In this document: piece by piece, positions 1-12,599 of the stretch | Numbering within the stretch: position 1 is the first letter of the stretch | Layout of the letters: every line of letters begins with the position of its first letter | NCBI RefSeq assembly: GCF_026151205.1 | Contig: NC_087080.1 | Span: 1,792,879-1,856,878, forward strand | DNA length: 64,000 nt | From: Bolinopsis microptera | Lineage: Eukaryota; Ctenophora; Tentaculata; Lobata; Bolinopsidae | Direction of reading: 5' to 3' | Notes under the pieces: generated by a model | Told to the model about the DNA's origin: nothing | What the model saw: the letters and a program-made list of their open reading frames with translations, nothing else | Databases searched by the model: none | Made by a program: the position numbers and the translations under genes

Positions 1-487
1 AACAGGAATTCTACGCAATATTCTAGTGAAAACGAAGTTGCTTACTGAAAATTTATCAAATTCAATCATATTTGCTTCATAGAAAAAAGCGCTCATGACA
101 TAGATTTAAATGACAGAATATAATAAGCAAATACATTTAAGGGATAGTAGAATAGTAAGGTTGAGCTTCGTCTTTTACACGTATGTAAATATAACAGTAT
201 TAATAAAATTATTTAATAGTTCACATTCAGAGTCTGTCGGGCATTCCAAAAATCACCTTAACCACGTAATCTTCTGAGGAGGAGATATTTGTATTCTAAA
301 TTTGAACGGAAGAACATATGATACTGAGCGAGTGTTCTATAGGTACTACCAGGGATACAGTGATATATATCTAAGGACCAAAACAAGATGTGCATGTGGT
401 ATGTTGTTTACGCCAGTAAATCAAATTATATCGTTGGATACGGGATTAAATGTTCTTAGATTAAACCGATTCCTGCAGCAAGAGTCA

Positions 488-609
<122 letters not shown>

Positions 610-654
610 ACCACTATATCGACTTAAAGTTTAAACCTGTAAGAAAGAACCAAC

Positions 655-823
655 CTGGCGTCGGAAAAACGCCAGCTTTCCAAAGATACCGGCACTGGTA
701 CCTCCATACTGTTCACATACCCATTTCCACAGTAACCGTAACCCCCCAGGTTTTAACGGGCGTTATCCCAGCCAATTTTTTGGTGGTGTGAAAACTGACG
801 CTCAAGACACGATGAAACACCAT
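655..823 (-). CDS. Second exon of duplicated cysteine-rich secreted gene, left copy (frame broken)
   Basis: Read on the minus strand, the exon follows an acceptor (TTTCAG at its upper edge) and ends before GTTGGT. It encodes a cysteine-rich segment, GVSSCLE at the start and GYVNSMEVPVPVSLE near the end. In the right-hand copy the end reads SLECC, the same double-cysteine start seen in the module gene at 22-27 kb. The first base is in phase with the 61-nt signal-peptide exon at 1,116-1,176. Indels relative to the other copy break the frame; comparing the copies shows single-base errors in each. The rest of the gene lies left of the window. Confidence 0.5.
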
Positions 824-1115
824 CTGAAATACCAGAGTAAGAGGATCATACAACCGCATTTTTTTTTAGAATTCGATAAATTGTACATCAATGTTTTACA
901 ATTAAAGTATGTCATAGTTTGCACAAGGACCAAAATATCTACAATGAGGATTGATGCCTTGAACCACTTGACTTATGGAGGTTAGGAAATCCTTATGAAC
1001 TGAACACTACCATGTCTGTATCAATGTAAAAAATGTTAATGATAAACAAATAGAGTAAAATCTATTTTCGAATAAAATTACTGTTCACTGTAACAATAAA
1101 AGAAAGTAGACTCAC

Positions 1116-1176
1116 CGTTCTGCGTAGACAAGGTTCCTATTAATAACAGTGTCTCTAGGACAGGTTTGTGATTCAT
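1116..1176 (-). CDS. Signal-peptide exon of cysteine-rich secreted gene, left copy
   Basis: The exon starts with ATG and encodes MNHKPVLETLLLIGTLSTQN, with a hydrophobic core LETLLLIGTL typical of a secretion signal. It ends after the first base of a split codon at a strong donor (G|GTGAGT). It is 61 nt, phase 1. The right-hand copy at 63,922-63,982 has the same length and differs at residue 4 (K to I). Two other genes here start with 61-nt phase-1 signal exons. Transcription runs left, out of the window. Confidence 0.65.
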
Positions 1177-1194
1177 TATTACAGAAGTGTTCGA

Positions 1195-1679
1195 AAGACT
1201 GCACTTCCCCAGGAACCTTACTAGGCATTCTTTATTGTAGATACTTCGAACATCTGTATATTTCTCCAGAGCTTGTGTCCTGGAATGTGGGATTTTAAAT
1301 ATTGTATTGGAAAAACTAATTTCAATACTCTTGAGTTTACAAACTAACTTTTTGAAACAAACTAACTTTTGAATTACAAAACTAACCTTAAATTTTAATT
1401 TTACAAAATAACCCAAGTTTTACCAATTTATGTCACAGATTAAACTAAGGGGCCAACTTACGGCGCGGCATGTAGTCGTAGGAGCGTCCCACTTTGAAAC
1501 CTCAAGTATTGAGGCACAGTTCGTTTTCCCTCTTGTTGTAATCGCGATTATACTTTCTGAGATATCTTCATATTATTCATTCATTATCAATCTTAATTCT
1601 CATTGGTCATGGAATCCTAATATCAAAATATGAGGAACAAAATAATTTTAATTCTAATATTAATATGGTTAAATTTTCT
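1195..1679. other. No gene recognised between two minus-strand genes
   Basis: This is AT-rich sequence between the 5' exon of the left duplicated gene and the 3' end of the PAN/CC coding region. It would hold the promoter of the former and the 3' end of the latter. I see no clear poly(A) signal or core promoter element. Confidence 0.5.
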
Positions 1680-2400
1680 ATTAAAAGAAAACCGAAATGA
1701 CACCGACCTGAATCGAGTCCTTCAATGTGAATTCGCCGTCTTTACAGTTCTCATATTGACATGAATAGGCCCCTTTCTGACAGCACCACAGAGTTGAGAT
1801 AGCTTCCTCGTGGGAGATGCACGTCAGGTACACGACCCTTCATTCACAACAAATGTAAAAGCTTCGCTTTCGGATTATCTTTACTTCTATCCCCGCATTG
1901 CTTCGGGCACAGTTTATCTATGATATGCAACGGTACCCCTTTGGGAAAAAGCTTTGTTCATAATCTACAAACAAAACCTTCGGGAAGGGACTTGATTTCA
2001 TTCGGAGGGATTTCAGAGGGCTCATCGGAGCAGGAAAAGTCCCAATGGATCTACTCCTTTATCAACCGCCCACATCGGGATGTTCTCTACATGGCCGTGT
2101 GTTTATCTCGGTGATAGCACCTCTTAGAGGATGTAACATAGGTCGAAACAGACAGTCCTTGTAATCACCACATTACTTCATAACGCCTCATTGACTCAAA
2201 TTCCCAATGTGAGGTCAGTATCGCCTGTTAACTGTGATTTCTTAGTTGACAGGGTTGTGGCAGCTTTGTTTCGAAAGACCCTGGGCAACAGCTATACGCC
2301 TTCCCTGTGAGAATTCAAACAAAGTCTCAAACGACACAACGTTCCTTGGAGTTCCATTGTGTTTGTAATGGTTCCCTTTCTTTTCTTTGTTTATTCTTTA
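1680..2400 (-). CDS. 3' end of PAN gene: CC-type cysteine modules (frames broken)
   Basis: Minus-strand frames here give two double-cysteine modules. Near 1.7-1.85 kb the peptide is STLWCCQKGAYSCQYENC followed by KDGEFTLKDSIQVG. Near 2.2-2.35 kb it is AYSCCPGSFETKLPQPCQ. Both resemble the exon modules of the gene at 22.3-26.6 kb (CC, spaced Cys, then a Gly-[IV/F] segment). The modules fall in different frames, which I attribute to single-base consensus errors, as in the array to the right. The final exon and stop codon were not identified. Confidence 0.45.
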
Positions 2401-3520
2401 AGATACATTTATTGGACGTGGGATTGAATGTTACAGCGTACTTCCTTCTGTGTTAGCACAGGCTAAGAGCAGGTGGGTTCCGTCTTCAATGTTTGGAATG
2501 CACGTTCATCGCTCCGTCTGGACTGGGGGAAAAAGGCCCAAACCAGGTCTACATTTTGAATTTTTTGATTGAGTAGGTTTTTCTTCCTTTGAAGGCATTT
2601 TTATGTTTTATTTCTGTTGAGATGTTTTTATATCATTTGGCAGGATTACTTGCTGGATGCATCTTCATTCTGTCCATTTATTAATAGGTATTTCTGCATT
2701 TGAAGGGTGCTGTAGGCTTTTTCTTCCTTGAATTTTTGGGGAATCTTTGGCATTTTCCTGCAAGAGAATCTGTTTGAAATTTCGTTTTCTCGAATCAGAG
2801 TTAGGTTTTTTTGATTTAAGGGAGTATGGTATTGTTCTGCTAAATCACTGTGGAGGTTTTTTTTCCCTGATTCAGATGGTTGATTGATGGGAGTGAAACT
2901 ATTTGTTGGTTCCGATACATAAAATAAAAGTTATACGAACGATTTCTGATCTAATTCGTGATTTCGTTGGATAGCTTTTCTCGTTATTTCAAATACATTT
3001 CAAGGTTGTGGATCATATGTATAACTATAATGCATGCCGCTGAGCGATGACACAGGACAAAGCAAGCATATTCATCGTCAATACTATCTAGAACGTCTGG
3101 CAGCGGTTCCGGGGATATATTGTCCAGGAAGCCTACTCTCTTTCTTCAAAATTAAACTTTATCTCTTTCCTCCTCTTCAATCGAAATCGTAAACTCTCGT
3201 TCCTCTGTTGTTTCACTCTCAGCTCTTCTGTTGATTGAGTTCGTACACAAAAAGTCGTAGAAACAATCTTTGAAGCGACTGCAGTCTCACTAGATGAGGA
3301 GATTTGTCTGGTTTCATCCTTGAGAATGGCACCTATTTTGTGTGGGATTTAGGTGACTGAGAAACTTGTATCCAATCCCGGCAAAATTCCAACCATTCTT
3401 TTTATTTTTTGACGTTTTCAATTATGGCGTATAGCTGACCACAAACGAGAATTTGTTGGTAGTTACATGGTTCGTTGGACTTAATCGGATTTTTCGTGAG
3501 TGGTTTTATCGGTTTTAATT
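2400..3520 (-). CDS. Diverged PAN-like units and hydrophilic linker of PAN gene
   Basis: On the minus strand, about 2,400-2,500 reads YAVTFNPTSNKCIL, the aromatic-[TS]-[YF]-x-P...C-x-L core of a PAN/apple domain. Near 3.0 kb a related YTYDPQP segment appears. Between them (about 2,580-2,890) is a long open stretch rich in Lys, Gln, Asn and Glu with almost no cysteine, probably a flexible linker. Frames shift several times. Boundaries are approximate, and I cannot rule out introns. Confidence 0.4.
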
Positions 3521-4015
3521 TCGCCACCGGTATTCATTAGTGTCTCATTGTCAATAATCTACTCACCTTATCACTACTAGTATCCACTATCAGTTATCAC
3601 CGCCTGTGTCGATAATACTTTCATTTCCCTTCACACCATTATCACTATCAGTATCACTCTCAGTATCACCGCCTGTGTCGATACTACTTTCATTTCCAAT
3701 AATCCCACCATTTTTACTATCAGTATCACTATCAGTATCACCGCTGTGTCATACTACTTTCTTTCCGATATCACCACACCATTATCACTATTCAGTATCA
3801 ACTTTCAGTATCACCGCCTGTATTAATACTACTTTCATTTCCGATATCACCATCATTATCACTACAGTATCAACTTTCAGTTTCCCCGGCGTGTATCAAT
3901 ACTACTTTCACTTCCAATATCACCATCAGAATTGCTTTCTGTTTCTCCATGACCATTTTCGTTAGTATCACTTTCGGAAGGTTTCTTTTCACTATCCGAC
4001 TCATTCACTCGCAGT
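3520..4015 (-). repeat. Acidic Ser/Asp/Thr-rich low-complexity coding repeat
   Basis: The plus strand carries a degenerate repeat of TATCACTATCAG and ATACTACTTTCATTTCC motifs. In the minus-strand coding sense this reads as Asp-, Ser-, Thr-, Gly- and Asn-rich peptide such as NESSIDTGGDTDSDTDS. It lies between PAN-like units and has no cysteines, so it fits an extended acidic linker. Frame is interrupted in several places. Confidence 0.55.
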
Positions 4016-4149
4016 TTTGTATTATTCTCTGATAGTAGGCAGCTTCACTTCCTCATTACATACTCTAAGTCTATCATGATACTATCTTTATTTGTGACTG
4101 CAGTATCTGCCCCTCATGGATCACTCTGTACTTGTCCTTCAAAAAGCAT

Positions 4150-6440
4150 TTCTCGGTGGTTGGGTTGAAACGTCACAGCATCACACATCTTTCATAGATT
4201 TACACTTTTCCAAACATCCCACTTCGTTGTCAAATCTTGGAGTATATTAAGCGTGTGCCCGGGAAAACACCTTCCAGGGTATCTGCATGGAACCGCTTCT
4301 TTAACCACATTGAAATCGCACAGGGAAATCTTAAGAGAAAACTATTTTGGGGCCAGACCGATTGGATGCTTTTGCTGGCTTCGTTCCTGTTGTTTTTATC
4401 CTCAGTAAACATTCTTATATGTGGGGGGTCATAAGTTGCTGCCGCCACAATTTACTGTCTTCATACACAAATTTTCACTAGTAGATTCTTCCGTAACATT
4501 CCTGTCTCCCCATAATTTCACCGGTGAAGTACTACCGGGAGTCTACAGGTTCTTTTCTCGGATGTTCTGTTACTTCATTCTGCACTCTGCATTGAAAGTC
4601 GATGATTACAATTTTGTTGTACCAGCAATGCTGTGGATGTTGCAGCCCCTTGTTTCACTTCTTAGGATACACTTTCAGGTTCATAGGATTGTATGAAGCA
4701 GCCACACAGACAGTCTGAGATGAACAGGCTCGTCATTACAGTCGTCAAGGACTAGCTACACCCTTGTTAATGAAAGTGTTATCCGGAAATGACTTTCTCT
4801 TGATAACACTATACTCCCTCCCATTATTCTGATTTCTGGATTATCTGGCTGTTCTCTCATGGAATTGGGAGTTTTTATCTTTTTAGGATCACGAGGAAAA
4901 TCATTACGATATGACCTTGTCTGCCTTGATATTTTTGTTCTCAGCGGACTCTCCTTGACTTGTCTCTGAGGAAACATTTGAGGGTGGTGGGGGGGACAGT
5001 ATGTCGTGACACACTTTCGTTATCCTTAGCGCAATCCTCTGAGCAATCAGACCCCTTGAAGATGTTTTCCTGTTGCTCTAGTTATTTTCACAGTGAATGT
5101 TGGGCCCGGTATTCTGCATGGGAACTTGGCTTTACTTGCCGTATTTGTTTTGGAGTTATATTTTTCCTTGTACATCTTGCTTTTCGCCATTAGAAATCTG
5201 CTTGCAGCGAAATCATACGACGATAAGTTTGTTCTGCTTTGCAAATAGTGAAGACACGGGGGACCTCGACGGAATTTAGCCCTCATTAAACACTCCTTTG
5301 TGACCGGATTGTAAGTTGCAACGGGATACATCCATCCTCCATTAGAACCACTCTTCAAAACAATCATTAGCACGTACAGCCGAGTTGATTGAGTCGATTA
5401 GTCCTCTGGTGAAAGTTGTGCTATTTAATAAACACGGATCAGGTAATCTTCTTTTAATTCTGTAGTTTTCTTCAATAGAACACAGAAAGTCAAAAGAGAT
5501 GTCAACCAGTCATTTTTGAAATTGAGTAGTAGCGATAGGCCTCTCTTTTTAAGTCGCAGAGACAATTGTTGTTTGTGGAGAGAAAGTGTGCAGAGCAACA
5601 CAGTCTGACAATCATAGCGCACGCATTCTTCGAAGCAATGCACCTCGAAGATTAATTTTGGTAACAGTTCAATCAATCCACAGTGTAAAATGTATCCGGC
5701 TTAGGACACCCTCTTTTTTGGTCCTTAAGGTTTCACGTTGTGGAGATGTTTTGTGTGGTACCTGCTGATGCGCGAAAAATCAAATGGATTGTTAATATAC
5801 GGTCTGTATATGGGGCCCGTTCTGCTTTCGTCACTAAGATAGCATTTCATGGTCCTGAACTGTAGGAGCACTTGCACAACTTTTGTCCACTTCGAACAAT
5901 CTTCATAGCACGCGGAAGGTCTTTGCACAGAGTCGCTAACCTCCAACAATCCACTCTTGAAAAACATTGTTCCCGTAAAGTGCAGGCCCGTCAGATTTAC
6001 TGCTTTTCTGGATTTATATCACGAGTTGTTTTATCTCTTTTCCTCGCCCCCCACCCAAAAAAAATCATATGATATACAATTCCGTTACGGCTACAGCAAA
6101 ACTTGTCTTTATAAGGTTTGTTCTAGTTGAGTCACGGAGAAAACTGTTACTATTATATTGGACTATATGTAGCAGCATAACACTCTTCGTCAAGCCAGCA
6201 TTTTTCAAAGCAGTCGTCTGATGTAGAATCTTTTCATGTTTTCTAGTAAGACCTCCGAGAACTTTACCGACAAGCAGAGCATTGGTTTCAGGTGAACTTG
6301 ATTTGGTTTTAAATTTTGCTGGCAGAGTCTCATCTGAGGGTTTCAGGAGGAGTGCTTATAGGGTTCATCGATAATTCATCGGTCGTTTTTTTTCTTGTTT
6401 GCTGTGATACAGTATTTTTTCGACCTCAGTAGTTTGGCGA
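4150..6440 (-). CDS. Diverged PAN/apple-type units of PAN gene
   Basis: Several minus-strand peptides keep the PAN core though they are far from the main array consensus: VATYNPVTKECLMR (about 5.3 kb), MAAATYDPP (about 4.4 kb) and CYEDCSKWTK...MKCYLSDES (about 5.9 kb). Each has paired cysteines followed by an [AV]-A-T-Y-x-P or equivalent strand and a C-x-L end. Linkers are rich in Lys, Arg and Ser. The units are more diverged from one another than those at 6.4-19 kb, so this looks like an older part of the same protein. Indels break the frame. Confidence 0.5.
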
Positions 6441-9400
6441 CTCACATTAAGTAATCATATGATACTAATCCGTTCTCGACCGCAAATTCAGTCTCCATGG
6501 CATTTCTCGAGACAGTATTTCTCAAGACCAACACAAGTTGATTGGTTGGAGGAATATGTTAGCTGCAACGCAATTCTTTCTCGGTTGAACACATTTCAAA
6601 AAATTTGTCGATGACAGGACATCTGTATTTTATCTCAATAATCCTCCACGGAACTTGACCTTTAGGAAACATGGACTGCTTTGGAGTTGGTTATATCTGA
6701 TATTTCTGCAATCTTCTCTTCAGAAATCGCCTGCTTTCTCTTTTTGGTTGGCTTTTCATATCGCAAACAAAGGCATAAGATACGATATCCCGTTTCTCGA
6801 CCGCAAATTCAGTCTTTATAGGAATCTCTCTAGAAGATCTCTCAAGAACAAAGTTGATTGTTTGGAGAAAAAGTGGCTGCATCACAATATTTCTCGGAAT
6901 GAACACATTTCAAAACATTTGTCACGATGACAGGACATCAGTTTTTCTTCCAATAGGTCCACCACGGAAAACTTGACCTTTTAGTATACATGACTGTTTG
7001 AATTGGTATACTGATATTTCAGCAGTCTTTTCATCAGAAATCCCCAGTTTTCTCTCCCTCGGGGACCTTTCATTCGAAACAGAAAAGTACATAAGAGACA
7101 ATTTCGTTCCGGTCGCAAATATTCAGTTTTCGATAGGATATTCTCTAGCGACTGAATCTCTCCGAGACTAAAGTTTATTGTTTGGAGAATATGTAGCTGC
7201 ACACACATCTTTCTCGGCTATTGAACACATTTCAAAACATTTGTCCGATGACAAGACATCAGATGTTCGCTCAAATAGTCCACCTCGATAAACGTGTCCT
7301 TTTAGCAATCGGGATTTTTCTTTGGTTAGGGACCAGATTTCCACCTTGCACAAGAAGTCGTAGATATGACACCAGCCTTTTTGTTTGGTCCATATCTGTG
7401 TTGATTCCATCATAGAGTCATGTCGTCATCTTATGTTATAGGATGCATAGTTACAGTCCTCATCCATTCAAACATTCTTCTGAACTAGGACAACGGAGTA
7501 TAATGGTCCTGACGTTTCTAAAAAAAACACAGAGAAGATCTGTTCTTTGTAGCACACACGGTTGGTCTTTGTCGGTATCTGTATTGGAGTATTGGCCGAC
7601 GTGTCTGGTATCTTGTCATGTATTTAACTCTTTTGGAACGTTCGGGAGGCTTCTTTCCTGCACCATCAATTAAGTTCGAGATACTAAATTGTTCTTGGAG
7701 GCAAGCTGTCTTTTAGGTTTTCTCTCGAGGTATCTCTCAGGAAACAATTCTTTTTGTTTGGAGCAAATGTAGGCGCATAAACATTCGTATTAGATGGCCA
7801 CATTTTCCAAACATTCATCCGAAGATGCAAATTTTCTTGGACCCTCATACAAATCACTCCAGTAAAAACTTGACCATTTAGTAAACAGGATTGCTCAGGA
7901 ATTGTATTTATTCAGATGGGTATTGATTGTTCAGGTTTATTCCTGATTTGTCCGTGTTGGTCGATGTATCGTTCAACATCGTTTAGGAAACGTGTTATCC
8001 GATTTCTCTTTTCTTTGATTTTGCTGTTTTTTCAGTTGCTTCTTCAGTTATGTTTTTTTCCTGGTCAATCATTGATTTTGACTTGTCGGGAGAATCTTTT
8101 CATCGAATTTTAATCCTCGGTTTCTTTTGGGGCTTCTTACCTGGCCACACATATAGTCATACGTATTAAGTTGTTTTTGGTTGCCACACATACAGTCTCT
8201 ATAGATTTTCTCGAGGAGGAATTCTTCTGGAAACAATTCTTTATATGCGGGAGCATTTGTGGTGCAAAACATTCATCATTAGATGACACATTTCTAAAAA
8301 CATTGTTCGATGGTTGCAATATTTTCTTTCCCTCTAGGATCCGCCTGTGACACTTAGACCTTTTCATGGAAACAGGACTGCTTAGGTGTTGGTGTGTATC
8401 CGAATTTCTGCACTGTTCTCTTCAGATCTTCAGTTTTTTCTTTTTTTGGGAGTATTTTCGTCTCATCTTAAAATGTCATATGATACTATTCCGTTCTCGA
8501 CACGCAAATTCAGTTCTGTAGAATCTTCTATGAGAAATCTCTCAGGACAACAAATTTGTTCTTGTTAGGAGAAATAGGTGCTGCCAACACAACTCCTTTT
8601 GTCGGTGGAAACACATTTCAAAACATTTGTCCGTTGACAGCGACATCAGTTTTTCTTTTGGTGTTCACCACGGAAAACTTGACCTTTTAGTAAACAGAAC
8701 TGCTGTTGAGTTGGCATATATGATATTTCTGCAATCTTCTCATCAGAAATCCACAGTTTTCTCTCCCTTGGGTTTTTTCATCGCACCAAAAAGTCTTCAA
8801 GATATTATAATCCGTTCTCGGACCGCAAATTCAGTCTCTGTAGATCTTCTCTAGAGGAATCTCTCAGGACACAAAATTTTGTGTTGGGAGAATATGTGCT
8901 GCAACACAATCTTGGTCGGTTGAAAACACATCTCAAAGATTTGTCCGATGACAGGACAGCAGTTTTTCTGTCAATATTCCACACGGAAAACTTGACCTTT
9001 TAGTAACCTGATGTTAGAGTGGGTATATCTGATATTTCAGCAATCTTTTCATCAGAAGCCTCAGTTTTCTTCCATTGGTGTCTTTTCTTCGCACAAAAAG
9101 TCATAAGATTACTAATCCGTTATCGACCGCAATTCAGTACTCTGCTAGAATCTTCTCTAGAGGAATCTCTGTGTACGCAAAATTTGTTGGTTTGGAGATT
9201 ATGTAGCTGCAACACAATCTTTGTCGGTTCGAGCACTTCAACGATTTGTCCGATGAAAGGACATCCGTTTTTTTCTCCAATAGATCAACCACGGAAAACT
9301 TGACCTTTTAGTATACAGGACTGCTTAGAAGTTGGTATATCTATATTTCAGCAATCTTTTCATCAGAATCCACAGTTTTCTCTCCACTTGGGTGTTCTTT

Positions 9401-10930
9401 TCATTGCAGACAAAAAGTCATAAGATACTAATCCGTTTTCGTCCTCAAAATTCGTCTCTGTAGAGATCTTCTCTAGAGGAATCTCTGTCATACACAAAAT
9501 TTGTTTTTGGAGAATATGTAGCTGCAACACAATCGTTGTCGGTAGAACACATCTCAAAGCAATTTGTCCGATGGGACGGACATCAGTTTTGTTGTCATAT
9601 AATTCCACCACGGAAAAAACTTTTGACCTGTTAGTAAATGACTGCTTGGAGTTGGTAGATTGATTTTCAGCAAATCTTTCATCAGAATCCTCAGTTTTCT
9701 CTCCCTTGGGTGTCTTTTCTTCGCTCAATAAGTATAAGATTACTAATCCGTTGTCGACCGCACCAAATTCAGTCTCTGTAGAATCTTCTCTAGAGGATCT
9801 CTCTGTACACAAAATTTGTTTGTTGGAGAATATCATGTGCTGCAACACAATCTTTGTCGTTGAACACTTCTCAAAAGCATTTGTCCAGATGAACTAGGAC
9901 ATCAGTTTTTCTGTCCAATTAACCTCACCACGGAAACTTGGACCTTTTAGTAATGACATGACTGCTTAGGAGTGGGTATATCTGGAAAGTCAGCAATCTT
10001 TTAATCAGGAATCCACAGTTTTCTCTCCCTTGGGTGTCTTTTCTTCGCACAAAAAGTCCATAAGTATAATCAGTTCTCGACCGCAAATTCAGTCTGGTAG
10101 AATCTTCTCTAGAGGGAATCTACTGAGTAACGCCTAAATTGTTGTTGGAGAAATAGGTAGCGGCATTACACAATCTCTGTCGGTTGACCACATTCAAAGC
10201 ATTTGTCCGAATGAAGGACATCAGTTTTTATGTCCAATAATCCACCAACGGAAAAACTTGTCCTTTTGTAAAATGGACTCGCTTAGGAGTTGGCATATTG
10301 ATATTTCAGCAATCTTTTCATCAGAATCACAGGTTTTCCTCTCCCTTGGGTGTCTTTTTTGCACAAAAAAAGTCTTAAGATACATAATCTGTTTTCGACC
10401 CGCAAAATTCGTCTCTGTAGAATCTTCTCTAGAGGAAATCTCTCAGTACACAAAAATTTGTTGTTTTGGAGAATTGTCGCTGCTACACATTCTTTGTCGG
10501 TTGAAAACACATCTCAAAGCATTTGTCCGATGACAGGACATCAGTTTTTGCTCTCCAATAATCCCACCACGGAAAACTTGACCTTTTAGTGAAACAAGGG
10601 CAGTTAAGAGTTGGCGGTATCTGATATTTGTACACTATTTTTGTCAGAATCTACAGTTGTATTTTTTTGAAATGTATTCTCATTACAAAGAAGTCGTACG
10701 TTATTACTCCGTTCTTTGCGGCAAATACCGTCTCTTTAGGACTTCTCTCGGGGATCTCTCAGAAAGAACTCTTAAATTTTTGGAAACATATTGTGGCTGC
10801 AAACATTTCTGGTGGATGAAAAACATTTCAAAACATTTGTCCATGACAGACACTAGGGTTTTTCTCCAATAGTCCTCCTGTGAAAACTGGACTTTTAGTA
10901 AACAGGACTGGTTTGTAATTACTTCGGTCT
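6440..10930 (-). CDS. Tandem PAN/apple-type array, block A (about 13 units)
   Basis: Units of about 310-330 bp recur, marked by the plus-strand anchor CTTGACCTTTTAGTA near 6,654, 6,972, 8,683, 8,990, 9,300, 9,622, 9,938, 10,257, 10,580 and 10,885. The minus strand encodes a PAN-like unit: Cys, GQVFRGGLLE, SSDKCFEMCSTDKDCVAATY, SPNNKFCVLRDS, then an acidic/Lys-rich linker with one more Cys. PAN/apple domains are extracellular folds that bind protein or carbohydrate. Units at 7.3-8.3 kb are more diverged. Nearly every unit has one-base insertions or deletions relative to its neighbours. Confidence 0.75.
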
Positions 10931-12480
10931 GTTACCGTTTATTCAGTTTTTCATTAGGTACCTTCGAGTTTTCCTTACAAAGCAAATCGAAAGACACGAC
11001 TCCAGGTCCATCTTTTTGGGTCCATCTCTGCTGTTATCCATCAACTGACTGTCTTCATTTAATGTTGCATGATGCAGTGGCACAGTCTTCGTCCAACAAA
11101 CATTCTTCGAACAAGATAAGGATTCTCGACGAATTGATAATCTCTTAAAATCCGCTGAATATGACTTTCCTTGTAGAAACACATGGCTGATATTAGTTAT
11201 CACTTGTATTTCTTGTTCTTTTTCCCACGGTCTCCACATCGATGCTTTCCGTTATTTTTATTATTCTCTGTGTCCTGCGATGTCTTGTTCTTCTTACTTT
11301 GCCGGTAGAATTACTGTTTGAATCGATGCTGTCAGAATCTGAGAACGAGATTTTTCCGAACACAAAAATCAAAATAAGAAACAAACACCTGACATCTTTT
11401 TAGGGCCCATCTCTGTTTCGATCCATCAAGTCGACATGTCTTCATTTTATGTTATAGGTGCTGTAGACAGTTCCTCATCCATCAAACATTCGGCAGAACA
11501 AGACAACGGTTCCATTAACAGAAGTTAACGTTTCTAGATAGCCACCTGAGAAGAGGATGTGCTGTAAAAACGCTAGGCTGGTCATTTCAACGGATTTTTT
11601 GCGTGTTTTATCATTAGGAATTTCTCCTTGTTTGTCTGCAGGGTTTTTTGAGATTTGATGATCATGATCTTTCTTTACACAAAAAGTCGAAAGACAAAAT
11701 ACTCCTAGGCCATCCTTTTTGGGTCCATCTCTTTTTGTTATCCATCAACTGACATGTCTTATCTTTATGTTAATAAGTTGCAGCCAGCCCACAGTTTTTC
11801 TTCCATGAACATTCCTCTGAACAAGACAAGGATTCTCCACGGATTGACGGTCTCTAAGGATCACCCGAAAATTATGCCCTATTACCATACACGGCTGATC
11901 GTAACTGTAGAGTTTTCATCATCTTTGCTATCTGTAGGACGTCTCACTCTTGTTGCTGGGCCTTTTGTCACTCTTTTCGTTATCAGGGGATTATCTTATT
12001 TTTTTCCCCGAATTTCAGATTTTTGAAGGTATCTTTTCTGTAGCTTACAACTAAAATAGTCGAAAGGACACCACTTCCGGGCATCTTTTTTGGCCATTTC
12101 TGCTTTCATCCAGCAAATCGACATGTCTTCATTTTGATGTTTATTAAGTCTGCAGGCAGCACAGTCTTCATCCATCGAACATTCCTCTGAACAAGACAAA
12201 GGATATTTTCAACGGAGAGTTGACGGTTTCCAGATTTCCCCGGAGAAATGACTGTCCTATCATAATCACACGGTTTCGCGTTTTCAACATTAGGTTTTCG
12301 GCTGTATTGTCGTCGGGGATTTTTTCAGAACCTCGGACACAAGAGTGGTCCGTTAAGATATCACACTGGTGAATGTTTAGGTCAATTCTACTTCCATCTC
12401 GCAAGTAACATTTCTTTGCTGTGATGTCATATGAGTCGACTAAACATTTTTCACAGCTAAGCATTCATCAGATCTAGATT
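10930..12480 (-). CDS. PAN-like subfamily B units (about four) between arrays A and C
   Basis: A different unit of about 350-370 bp repeats here (anchors near 11.05, 11.45, 11.79 and 12.17 kb), with one stray relative near 7.45 kb. Its minus-strand peptide has SLSCSEECSMDEDCAACRLN, then an ending with W-C-P-F or a related E-S-C-L. The CSEEC...DEDCAAC spacing matches the CFEMC...DKDCVAA of the main array, so it is a related PAN-type domain. The block separates two runs of the main unit. Frames are broken by indels. Confidence 0.6.
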
Positions 12481-12599
12481 GATGCACTTTTTAGCAGGTC
12501 AATAACTTCATCAGTCACATTTTCATACGCTTTATCCATATGGATGCAAGGCTTGGTTTCTTCCAATCAATTTGTTTGTATTCGGTCGTTTTGAGCTTT

